Assembly: GCF_029227915.1 (NCBI RefSeq)
Contig: NC_079889.1
Span: 4,774,001-4,838,000, forward strand
Origin: Hydractinia symbiolongicarpus
Lineage: Eukaryota > Cnidaria > Hydrozoa > Anthoathecata > Hydractiniidae
DNA: 64,000 bases
Reading direction: 5' to 3'
Shown: positions 1-13,919 of the stretch, in pieces
How positions within the stretch are numbered: position 1 is the first letter of the stretch
Layout: every line of letters begins with the position of its first letter
Made by a program: the position numbers and the translations under genes
Notes under the pieces: generated by a model
Database searches by the model: none
Told to the model about the DNA's origin: nothing
Seen by the model: the letters and a program-made list of their open reading frames with translations, nothing else

Positions 1-203
1 TCCTGGAGATCTATCTAAAACTGTAGGATTTATATTTGCAAAACGTGTCCTGAGAAATATATTTACAGGATTTATTTTTGAACCAATACCAGACAAACAT
101 TTTCAGTCACACACGTTTCTGAAAATGGGTGCTTTAAAAAAGATCTACGAATAATCCCCAAGAAGACACCATTTCATGTCAACTTTTAAAAAATAAAATA
201 TAC

Positions 204-348
204 CTGTGTATTTTCCATATTCTTCTCTCTGAGCAAGCCATTGTCGCCTATATTTTTGATTATATGAAGTAATAAATGAAGTGCCATACAAGACCAACAC
301 AACAGTAAGGATCAATACAAATCCCTTAGCCAGTTTGTACCTTCCCAT
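204..348 (-). CDS. First coding exon of an unidentified membrane-anchored protein (partial)
   Basis: The exon runs from an ATG at 348 to a GT donor just below 204, giving 48 codons plus one base. The peptide starts MGRYKLAKGF, followed by a single hydrophobic segment of about 17 residues (roughly residues 9-25) and then a basic, charged stretch (NQKYRRQW, REEYGKY). This is the layout of a short N-terminal signal anchor: type II membrane protein or small mitochondrial membrane protein. The next exon would lie before position 204 or outside the window; I could not identify it. I do not recognise the family. The ATG is the first in frame, and the donor reads CAG/GTATAT, which fits a real exon. 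It could still be a chance ORF. Confidence 0.45.
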
Positions 349-889
349 ATCTCAACTAACATTTTTGAGCATTTTTTTATATCTAGTAAACTATGGAAAA
401 CAAAAAAAGTTATTGCTATATGAATATTAACCTACGTTGTCAACAATACTTCTTAAGAGGAGGGTTAAATGTCCTCTACTATACCTTAGTGTAAAGGGGA
501 AATTTTGGAAGTCCTGTTGAAAACCACAGAGCCCAATTTGTAAATAGATGGCTGCAAAACAATGCCAAAGCTCTTAATTAATTCAGTTTCTCAGATAAAC
601 AGTATTAATAAGACTCTAAAGTGTCAGACTAATGTGCACGGTAGGACAGGTTTCAGGTATGCACATCAACAGAGTGTAACCCAGATATCACATCACAGGA
701 TAGAATGTCTAGTTTTAGTACACAGAGTGGCAGTTATTGGTACAATCCTCAGCTGAGTCATATCCTAGACTATAAAAGTGTAAATTGATCCTTTTTGCAT
801 AACGTTCTATTCAGCATGAGCATAGGAATAACAATTTAGGCAGTTGTCTAGTTGAGTGGATGTTGTGCTTACACAATTTCCGTAACTCA
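349..889. other. No gene recognised
   Basis: This is AT-rich sequence between the membrane-protein exon and the LINE remnants. Only short chance ORFs are present. The promoter of the minus-strand gene should lie here, but no convincing element stands out. Confidence 0.4.
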
Positions 890-1195
890 AATGAGAGCTT
901 TAAATGCACTAGTACCATCTTTGCGGGACCTACATTGATAACAGTGCCATTAGGAACTGAAGAGGCTATCCTGGGTAAATAATAGTAATAATGAGGGGGA
1001 TAATTGGGTAAGAAAGTGTAGAGACTTGATAGTTCCTGGGGCAAAGCCCAGAGGCAGACCAAGAAAGACTTGGCAGGAGGTTATAAGGACAGACTTGATA
1101 CAGAGGAAGTTGAGTTTAGATCTAACACAGTCTAGAATAGATTGGAAGAGGGTCATTTATACTAGCATGGAAAACGGACGTTAAATCGAGAATGG
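890..1195 (+). repeat. SINE-type 3' module joined to a LINE 3'-end fragment
   Basis: Positions 920-995 match a 3' module (CATTGATAACAGTG, then a TAAATAATA-rich tail) seen also near 21930-22078 and, inverted, near 30981-31075. Positions 1010-1180 translate on the plus strand to a fragment with the GRPRKTWQEV signature, typical of the extreme C-terminus of RTE/Proto-type LINE polymerases, ending in an ATGGTGATGA-rich tail. An inverted copy of the LINE part lies at 61500-61735 and a more diverged one at 4360-4510. The frame has stops, so it is a dead fragment. Confidence 0.6.
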
Positions 1196-2760
1196 TGATG
1201 AATGATAAAATAGGTAAAAACATAGATCTGTTGATATATTGTGGTCAGAGAGTCAGGTAAAGATGAGCTTTAGAAAGATTTGTTGAAATAGGAACGCAAG
1301 GTACACACTTTTCGATTGGTAATAGTAATGGAAACGGAGGTGGTGGCATAATTATAGTAGAGATGTGGGTACACAAAATTGTGTGTGTTAATAGTTATAT
1401 TATAGTGATAAAATCTTTGATAGGTAATACAAACATCACTGATGTGTCAGTTTTTGCTGCACAGTGTGGACTCACTAAAGAAGATGAGAATAAATTCAAG
1501 ATGAGTTAATAGTATGTAACACCAAGGTTTAGAGACAGTGAGTTGTCACGGGCATGGCAACTTTGATTGTCATGTTGGGAAGTCAGATTAAGCACAGAGG
1601 CTATGGATTTGAAAGAAGAATTAAGGAAGGTAAGAGATTGCTGGAGTATTGAAATGGATACAGACATGGTTGTTTGCAACACAACATTCAGTAAGGGGCA
1701 CATGAGGCCAATAACATATAATTGTGGTTGTCAGGCACAGTTAGATTACCTCCTGGTTAGAAAGTCACACAAGAAGGTGATGAAAGATGAAGTACATAAG
1801 GGAAAGAGTGTGCATCCTAGCATAGGTTACTGGTTTGTGATATTGTCAGCTTACACAGTGTTCATGACACCAAGGGGAAGTATTGGCTCTGGAAAGTCTG
1901 GAAGCTGAAGGAAGACATTGTAGCAAGATAAATTTAGTGCAAAAAAAAGTTTAGGAGTTTGCCCAGAATAGTCATTGTGATAAGGAGGATAGACTATTTT
2001 GAATAATTGTCTTTTAGAAGATTCTGATGATACCTGTGGGTGAACAAAAGAACCAGCTAGACATACAGGCAGACCTGATGGCAGAATAGCGAGGTTGACC
2101 AGTACATAAAAACAAAGAGGAAACTTTGCAATTTTATTGGGATCAGGATAATTTGATGCAGCAGATAGGGTAAAGTGTCTGGGAAAAGATTATAACAGAT
2201 GGTGTTATCCGAGTGAGTGGCAATTCTGAGGAATGAGATAATAGCTGAGCCATTAACTGCTCCCCCAGTTTCACTAGCTAAGCGATTTTAATTTCCAAAT
2301 TTGGTACTTTAAGTTATTTTTTTTAATAATTTATTATTTTCATTTATATTACCAGTTCTACACATTTTTATTTTTTCATAATTTTTACTCTTTGAGATCA
2401 CTCGCTTAGACAAAATTATTGAAGGTTGGGACACACAATTTATCGCACAGGTTCTTTTTTTTATTGATAGGTCTAGTTCGGCCTATGTACCGCAATGCTA
2501 CATTAGTCGTGTCAGGATTATAGATTCACTTAGTAACAAATTTAGCATTAGCGTTGGGGTATATCAAAGTTCTGTACTTAATATGTTATTGTTTGTTTTA
2601 GTTTTAGAAGCACTGTTAATGGTATTTAGAACATGGTGTCCATGGAAGTTATTGCATGCAGATGATTTAGTTCTCATAGCAGAACTGATGAAAAAATAGT
2701 AAAAGTGTTTAAGAAGTAAAAGAAAGGACTGGAAAAGGGTTAAAAGGGAATGCAGCAAAG
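1196..2760 (+). pseudogene. Decayed LINE (APE endonuclease and reverse transcriptase remnants)
   Basis: Scattered plus-strand reading frames resemble a non-LTR retrotransposon with many stops. Near 1660-1800 the translation includes VCNTTFSKGHMRPITY and QLDYLLVRKS, which match the C-terminal half of an RTE-type APE endonuclease (VCNT.F, TY.., QIDYILVRK). Near 2645-2690 the translation LLHADDLVLIAE is the reverse-transcriptase motif C (xADD). The order EN then RT is correct for one element, but the 3' tail at 1010-1195 precedes it, so at least two insertions are involved. No intact protein is encoded. Confidence 0.6.
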
Positions 2761-3841
2761 TCTAATGATCAGATATCATTAAAGATACGGTACCCCCCTG
2801 AGACACATTCAGTATTTTCATAATATCTCATCCGCTCGCATATTAACCCTAGCAAATATATATATTCTGAAAGCCAAATAAATTTTCTCCAGTGATGATA
2901 AAATATTTCCATAAAAAAAATCCAAAAAGGAGAAAAAAATTAGATACAAAAACTCACCCTTTAAGTTTATTTTGTCGAACACTTCCTTCAGTACACTTTT
3001 CGTTCCTTGAAAAACATATGATTGGGAAGCTCTTATTCAGCTCTACAAAACTTTTTTTACTAAAAACAACATGTGTTTCCGAAAATATAGCATATTTTGT
3101 GTTACAATAGCTGTTTTATGACTGATATTTATCTATTTTTAAGCATGATAGATCAATAACTTAATATTTCCTCACTTTCTGCATTAGAAAAAGCAATGTT
3201 CTGTAGCCAAAGATATAATTATCGCAACAAACTTGTTTTCATACAAATGCAACAAGATGGAAGGAAATGTCCAACAAAAATATATACCGTAATGACTGAA
3301 AAATTTTTATGGGAAAAAGCAAATCAAAGATCTTTGCTTTTACCTGCAAAAATCATGATGAAGGAATGTTACACCCACTTAAACACTATGAATAATTAAT
3401 AACTCTTGAATATTTTATTAAAAATTGAAGGCAAAGTGTTTTCGCAAAACTTTGGGCCTTGTTATTGTTAAACGGACAACAGGATAACATAACATAACAG
3501 GATAAAAACAAAAAAAAGTTTTGTTTGTTGTATCGAACTGCACATGCTCAGATACAATTCGGCGCTCAATTCGCTTCGTGAAAATCCGCCTTAAAAGATT
3601 TTATCACTCTTAACAATAAATATTTCTGATTCTTTTTTAAAAATATCAAGAAAATATGTCAAAGAATCAAAATTAAAAAAAAAAATTTTTTTTTAAAAAG
3701 TGACCCTGAACGGGGTTACTGTATCCTTAAAGCCAAGTGTGACCTTGTAGTTTAGAAGTGACCTTGTTGAGTTTGAAGGAGAGGGTTTACTTATTTTTTT
3801 TCAGACTTTGGGCCATAAGAACATTGTGGCATTTAACATTG
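2761..3841. other. No gene recognised
   Basis: AT-rich sequence with only short ORFs. It includes a short A/T palindrome near 3677-3700. I see no coding, RNA or clear transposon signature. Confidence 0.4.
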
Positions 3842-4213
3842 TGACGACGTAGATTAGTGGTTATATCCCGCGTACTCCGTGCGGGAGAACCGGGTTCGAT
3901 TCCTCTTGACGGCGATTCAACATGGGCAAGTGAATGTTACCATAGCCCTGGGTTAACCCAAGCCATGTGAGGGAAATTGGGGAGATGACTCCATGTATGG
4001 GCCTTTGGATGTTGCCAGGAGTTGTCTAAGTAGAGCACAGGCCCTAATTGGGTCTGCGTAGCTCAAAATGAGCATTAAATACTCTAGGACTCTCCATCTA
4101 AGGCATGATGGCCCCTTCTAGAAAAAATAGACAAGGTATATCCCTCAATATTAATGAGGCTAGCCATGTAAAATTTGCACATCTATCCATCTATCTATCT
4201 ATCTATCTATCTA
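3842..4213 (+). repeat. tRNA-derived SINE with (ATCT)n tail
   Basis: The head carries RNA polymerase III promoter boxes: an A box near 3850-3863 (AGATTAGTGGTTA) and a B box near 3892-3903 (GGGTTCGATTCC). The body runs through a TGGGTTAACCCA palindrome and GGTCTGCGTAGCTCAAAATG and ends in (ATCT)n at about 4186-4213. A second copy of head, body and tail lies inverted at 59713-60045. There is no ORF; it would be mobilised by a LINE in trans. Confidence 0.75.
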
Positions 4214-4359
4214 GAAGTGCCGTGGAGTTGCAAAGTTAAGAGCTGACATATATAGTTTCTATGTACGCATTGCCAAGGTGAGACAAAGTTTTTTCCAGCT
4301 TTAATGATGTAACACTGGCTTGTTATTGATAGTTAAGTACTAATAGCATTAGAGATGTT

Positions 4360-4510
4360 ATACAGAAAAGAAGATTGAGTAAGTTGGGACAATTGGAAAA
4401 AAGGGAGAATAATTGGATAAGGAGGAAGTATACTGCTAGCTAGATACTTGATAGTGCTTGGGGCAAAGTAAAAGATATAGACCAAGTAAGAATTGGCATG
4501 AAATAAAAAA
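4360..4510 (+). repeat. Diverged LINE 3'-end fragment
   Basis: The stretch with TTGGATAAGGAGGAAG, GATACTTGATAGTGCTTGGG and AGACCAAGTAAGAATTGGCA is a mutated version of the LINE tail at 1010-1100. It encodes no intact protein. Confidence 0.5.
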
Positions 4511-4962
4511 TTCCTCAAATGAACATCTTCCAATATGAAAAAAAGTATATTTTGCTTATTAGGCCCAGAAATATGAATGTATTAACGCGCTCTGGACACT
4601 ACTCTGGACTGCGGGATAGATCGATTTCCTCCTAAAGCTGATTGCTATACTATAGCTTTCACGCAGCTTAACTCCTAACTCTTGGAATTTAGAAAAAAAG
4701 TATTTGAATAATAATTACAGTAGGAAAAGTCATAACAAGTCAATAACCACGTGCATCAACTAGAGCAAAAGATCAAATCCCACCAAACCAAAGCGTCGCT
4801 TTGTTTACATCCAGACATTCGCCATGTTTTATGACGTCGAGATAATGCTCCTTAAATTTTACAGAATGGTGGAATGCATGCATTCTCAAATACATGTGCC
4901 CTTTTTTACCGTTCCGTAGAGTAACATACAAATCGTGATTTCGGATGTAAACATCAGGCAAT

Positions 4963-5609
4963 ATGGCGTCCTGGAAGGGACGAGATGGAGGTAACTTTTT
5001 CATTATTCATTTTCAATCTTCACAAAGCAAAATGTATGCTCATAACTGTTAAAGTAAATGAAAATGTTTTTACAGGCCGAGCGTCTTACCACAAAGTTCC
5101 AAATGATGACATGCTGGAACAAGAAAACGACAGAATGGTGTCTACGCTCGCTTCAAAAATTAGTAGTTTAAAAAATGTAAGAATTTTTTCTCTAATTTCC
5201 CCTAACATACTGGCATAAATTTCCTTTAATTCACAGGGAAAGGTGAAAGAAATTTTTATTTAGCTACGTTCTTAACATTTCTATATTGTAGATAGCAATT
5301 GATATCGACAACGAAGCAAAGTACCAAAATAAATATGTTGGAGAAATGGTATGTGTTGGTATGTATGTGACAACAGGGTCCTGCTGATATTATTGACCAT
5401 TACATATACTTTTTCCCACTTCTCTCTACCTTAATATTTAGACAGATGATTTTGATTCTGCTGGTGGATTTCTTGGTAGTAGCATGAATCGATTGAACAC
5501 TATGATTGCATCATCAACTGGCAATCGAAAAATGATGTGTTACTTAATTTTATTTTTGGTATGTGGATTCTTCTTATGTTGGTATCTTGTTGGTCGATTC
5601 AGAAGCTGA
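4963..5609 (+). CDS. BET1: BET1-type SNARE (ER-Golgi vesicle transport)
   Basis: Four exons join in frame: 4963-4990, 5076-5176, 5292-5348 and 5442-5609, giving 117 aa against about 118 aa for human BET1. All introns are GT-AG. The protein starts MASWKGRDGGRASYHK. A Qc-SNARE coiled coil follows from about residue 25 (EQENDRMVSTLASKISSLKN, then NEAKYQNKYVGEMTDDFDSAGGFLGSSMNRL), matching the BET1 hallmark of an FDS...GFLG..M..L stretch. A C-terminal anchor of about 18 residues (MMCYLILFLVCGFFLCWY) ends the protein with a short basic tail. BET1 is a v-SNARE on ER-to-Golgi vesicles, pairing with syntaxin 5, Sec22b and membrin. The N-terminal 20 residues are less conserved, as usual for the family. 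BET1L/GS15 is the main alternative. Confidence 0.85.
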
Positions 5610-5816
5610 AGACAACTATGGGTTGATTGATGCAGCTGTTTTTTAGCAGATCTTTTTTAGCAAGCCACATTTCCTCGGAAGACAAAGAAACTATGATGTT
5701 TTGATAGCAAAATAACAATATATTTAAATGTTACACTATTATGAATTTTGAATATGGAATGTTGATATGGTACAAAGGCATGAACATTGTGTTATATCCA
5801 ACACTGCATAAGTGCA

Positions 5817-5822
5817 ATAAAG
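5817..5822 (+). terminator. Polyadenylation signal AATAAA of the BET1 gene
   Basis: A canonical AATAAA lies about 210 bases after the BET1 stop codon, in the expected place for the 3' UTR end. Confidence 0.5.
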
Positions 5823-5861
5823 TTTTAATACACAAAATATTGAAATGACTTTTTGGTATAT

Positions 5862-6225
<364 letters not shown>

Positions 6226-6318
6226 ATATATTTAACTTGTAATAACAAATTAGAGTGCTCGATGTAAAATCATACAGAGCCTTAATAATATTGGTAAGGT
6301 TAAAAAGTAAATACGACT

Positions 6319-6365
6319 TGTATACAACTTAAAGTTTCACGCATCATGCGATCATCAGGTATACA
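6319..6365 (-). ncRNA. Type I hammerhead ribozyme motif (left arm, inverted copy)
   Basis: This is the exact reverse complement of 7919-7965, with the same stem I, CTGATGA and GAAA cores, minimal stem III and GTT cleavage triplet. Both strands of the element therefore encode a hammerhead directed out of the inverted repeat. Confidence 0.72.
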
Positions 6366-6447
6366 TATAAAGTATAAAAAACTTTTACAAACGTTTTATA
6401 TAAACTGCTAGTAATCACTTTAAATATACCATATCAAGATAATTATC

Positions 6448-6816
6448 TTAACCATTGTAATTCAATAAAAACTTTCTTTCGTGCAAACACTTAGACAGCA
6501 ATTCAGATCTTTTATTTAAAAGGTGTGGGTGCTTTGACGTCAATATTTCAAACTTTTCGACCAAGCATAGGGCGCACCGCTTTGTGATGTTGGTGTAGGG
6601 GGCCACCCTTTTTTTTACAGACCACTTCAGGGTGTATGGTGCTTTTTCGTCCTTGAGCTCCCAGATGTACTTGGCAAGTGTCGTTTTCGCAAGGTGTCTG
6701 TGCTGAAAGGATGATTTGTGGACGCCATAACGCAACTTAAACTTTCCACTGGCTAGGCCAATGTACAGTTTGGTTGGTTTTTCTGGGCTCGCTACTTCGC
6801 AATTATAAATGCTCAA
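6448..6816 (-). pseudogene. Inverted partial copy of the Penelope GIY-YIG domain
   Basis: The 122-aa frame is the same as the last ~120 residues of the plus-strand protein at 6829-7836, apart from the first three codons that come from the junction. It lacks the RT part and the cysteine motif. It is the coding part of the left arm of the inverted repeat, with no evidence for separate function. Confidence 0.85.
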
Positions 6817-6828
6817 AGAACAGACCGA

Positions 6829-7836
6829 ATGCGAAAGGAGATCGTGAAAACCTTCAAGAGTTTCGGTTTCAGTATCGAAATTGAAGCAAACCTAAAGGAA
6901 GTTGACTTCTTGGACGTTACACTCAACCTCACCGAGAAAGTGTTTCGGCCATACAAGAAGCCCAACGACAAAATCCTTTACGTGCACACGTCGTCGAACC
7001 ACCCACCCAACATCCTAAAGCAACTGCCACAATCGATAGCCGAGCGTCTTGCGCAGAACTCCTCCAACGAAACCGTGTTCAACGAAACCAAACCTGAATA
7101 CGAAGATGCGCTAAAGCAAAGCGGGTACACCGACAAACTAGCGTACAAGAAGAACGTGCCAAAAGCTAGCCGAAACCGTTCGAGAAACATCATATGGTTC
7201 AACCCACCATATAACAAGAACGTTGAAACGAAAGTCGCCCAAGTGTTCCTGAAGCTCATCGACAAACACTTCGGAAAAAACAGCGCTCTGCACAAGATCC
7301 TGAACAGGAACAATGTGAAAGTGAGCTATTCCTGCACGCGAAACTTCGAGCGAATCGTCAAAAGCCACAATGCAAACGTCGGCAAAACAAAACCTAAGGA
7401 GGCAGGCTGCAACTGCCAGAGGAGCAACAAACCAAACTGTCCTTTGCCAGGAAACTGCAAAGTCGAAGACGTGGTTTATAATTGCGAAGTAGCGAGCCCA
7501 GAAAAACCAACCAAACTGTACATTGGCCTAGCCAGTGGAAAGTTTAAGTTGCGTTATGGCGTCCACAAATCATCCTTTCAGCACAGACACCTTGCGAAAA
7601 CGACACTTGCCAAGTACATCTGGGAGCTCAAGGACGAAAAAGCACCATACACCCTGAAGTGGTCTGTAAAAAAAAGGGTGGCCCCCTACACCAACATCAC
7701 AAAGCGGTGCGCCCTATGCTTGGTCGAAAAGTTTGAAATATTGACGTCAAAGCACCCACACCTTTTAAATAAAAGATCTGAATTGCTGTCTAAGTGTTTG
7801 CACGAAAGAAAGTTTTTATTGAATTACAATGGTTAA
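6829..7836 (+). CDS. Penelope-like element polyprotein, C-terminal part (RT end plus GIY-YIG endonuclease)
   Basis: This is an uninterrupted 335-codon frame. The first ~130 residues match the C-terminal end of Penelope-type RT, with NLKEVDFLDVTLNL, FRPYKKPND and SNHPPNILKQLPQSI, and a SNE...YEDALKQSGY block. A cysteine motif (GCNCQRSNKPNCPLPGNC, about residues 193-210) precedes the endonuclease. The GIY-YIG domain starts near residue 227 with KLYIGLASGKFKLRYGVH and continues through the SSFQHR and TLAKYIWELKD blocks. The frame is open upstream of 6829 only to the inverted-repeat junction, so the ATG is not a natural start: the real protein has a catalytic RT palm that is missing here. The endonuclease would nick target DNA to prime reverse transcription. 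Confidence 0.85.
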   Translation: MRKEIVKTFKSFGFSIEIEANLKEVDFLDVTLNLTEKVFRPYKKPNDKILYVHTSSNHPPNILKQLPQSIAERLAQNSSNETVFNETKPEYEDALKQSGYTDKLAYKKNVPKASRNRSRNIIWFNPPYNKNVETKVAQVFLKLIDKHFGKNSALHKILNRNNVKVSYSCTRNFERIVKSHNANVGKTKPKEAGCNCQRSNKPNCPLPGNCKVEDVVYNCEVASPEKPTKLYIGLASGKFKLRYGVHKSSFQHRHLAKTTLAKYIWELKDEKAPYTLKWSVKKRVAPYTNITKRCALCLVEKFEILTSKHPHLLNKRSELLSKCLHERKFLLNYNG

Positions 7837-7918
7837 GATAATTATCTTGATATGGTATATTTAAAGTGATTACTAGCAGTTTATATAAAACGTTTGTAAA
7901 AGTTTTTTATACTTTATA

Positions 7919-7965
7919 TGTATACCTGATGATCGCATGATGCGTGAAACTTTAAGTTGTATACA
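7919..7965 (+). ncRNA. Type I hammerhead ribozyme motif in the Penelope-like element (right arm)
   Basis: A compact hammerhead fold can be drawn. Stem I is TGTATAC (7919-7925) paired with GTATACA (7959-7965), 7 bp. The core CTGATGA occupies 7926-7932. Stem II is CGCA/TGCG with a TGA loop (7934-7944). The core GAAA is 7946-7949. A minimal stem III (A-U and C-G pairs, loop TTTAA) ends in GTT, so cleavage would follow 7958. A very short stem III is typical of hammerheads in Penelope-like elements, which often act as dimers. The oddity is a T-T opposition (7933/7945) where the first stem II pair is usually G-C, which may weaken activity. Confidence 0.75.
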
Positions 7966-7991
7966 AGTCGTATTTACTTTTTAACCTTACC

Positions 7992-8303
<312 letters not shown>

Positions 8304-8315
8304 GTAATGGCCGCA

Positions 8316-8428
8316 TTTGGTAGACAATTTGTGCCAAAAAATGCAACCTTTGGTAGACACGGTTATTTGGTAGACAATTTCGTGTCCACCAAAATATTTA
8401 TATATATATATTTAGCATTTGGTAGACA
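8316..8428 (+). repeat. Cluster of TTTGGTAGACA motifs
   Basis: The 11-mer TTTGGTAGACA occurs at 8316, 8349, 8366 and 8418, and again at 8577 and 8955 inside the tandem duplication. An imperfect inverted partner (GTCCACCAAA) lies at 8385. This looks like a terminal or internal motif of an unidentified repeat family. Confidence 0.6.
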
Positions 8429-8430
8429 AA

Positions 8431-9184
8431 AAAGCAATTTTCTTTTATGCCACCTTCTTCTGCACCAAGTACTCTGTTAACACCAAAAATATGAACTCTA
8501 TTAGGTCTTTGGCTGCTGAGAAATATCACTTTTAAAAGTGGTTGTTGTATATATGCGAAAGTCAAATGCGTCATCATTTGGTAGACACGGCATATATTTC
8601 GACTTTCATGGAAGCCTGGTACCTATAAATGGGAATCAACTTCGCCTTAAACAGTGTCTTAATACTATAACATGGTAAAAAAAATATTAACATTCCCGTT
8701 ATTTGTTTATGGCTTCCACTTAAAAATATATACTTTATACATTTATGCTGGGCGTATTCCACCCCATCCTGTTGGGTTTTTTTTAATAACTCGTTTTTGC
8801 TCTAATAAAAAGCAACTTTCTTTTATGCCACCTTCTTCTGCACCAAGTACTCTGTTAACACCAAAAATTTGAACTCTATTAGGTCTTTGGCTGCTGAGAA
8901 ATATCACTTTTAAAAATGGTTGTTGTATATATGCGAAAGTCAAATGCGTCATCATTTGGTAGACACGGCATATATTTCGACTTTCATGGAAGCCTGGTAC
9001 CTATAAATGGGAATCAACTTCGCCTTAAACAGTGTCTTAATACTATAACATGGTAAAAAGAATATTAACATTCCCGTTATTTGTTTATGGCTTCCACTTG
9101 AAAATATATACTTTATACATTTATGCTGGGTGTATTCCACCCCATCCTGTTGGTTTTTTTTTTAATAACTCGTTTTTGCTCTGA
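8431..9184 (+). repeat. 378-bp tandem duplication
   Basis: Two head-to-tail copies with a period of 378 bp: for example CACCTTCTTC at 8451 and 8829, and TTTGGTAGACACGG at 8577 and 8955. The copies differ by only a few substitutions and T-run lengths, so the duplication is recent. Short minus-strand ORFs of 62 codons appear in both copies, but nothing recognisable is encoded. Confidence 0.85.
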
Positions 9185-9654
9185 TACTTATTGAGTCTTT
9201 TTATATTTATCTATTAGGCAATCACATGCTATTTTGTTAGGTCTAAGACCTTTCAAACCCTTGGATATTGTCTATTACTTAAACTACCCCTTAAGATCAT
9301 AATCGGGAAAATTTGATAATCTTAGATAGGATAATCCTTAGAACATGAAACTTACATCACAACTTTAGTTCATCAAGGGAAAATATTCCGAAAATATTGA
9401 AGACGTGCTTAATCTAATTTTTAATATTTTTGGATTTAACCCAAAATCCTGAAAAATCGGATTTTCGTGCAATTTTGTATTTGGTATTTCATGCTTCACA
9501 AAAATGTGCTCACATAAGTAAACAAGTTTTGCTCCTATTTTGTTCCTTTCCTGACGTACACTATGTGCCAAATGGGGTTTAATTGGACTCTTCCTAGTCA
9601 TAACATGATTGAAATATTCCCAGACTGAATAGTGTTAAATTGCCCCCTTAACTG

Positions 9655-13919
<4,265 letters not shown>

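Noticed and set aside
4773-5003. 76-codon minus-strand ORF over the BET1 start
   Set aside because: It is antisense to BET1 exon 1 and its 5' region, with no recognisable domain and no splice support.
6978-7368. Minus-strand ORFs inside the Penelope coding region
   Set aside because: They are antisense shadows of the 335-codon GIY-YIG frame.
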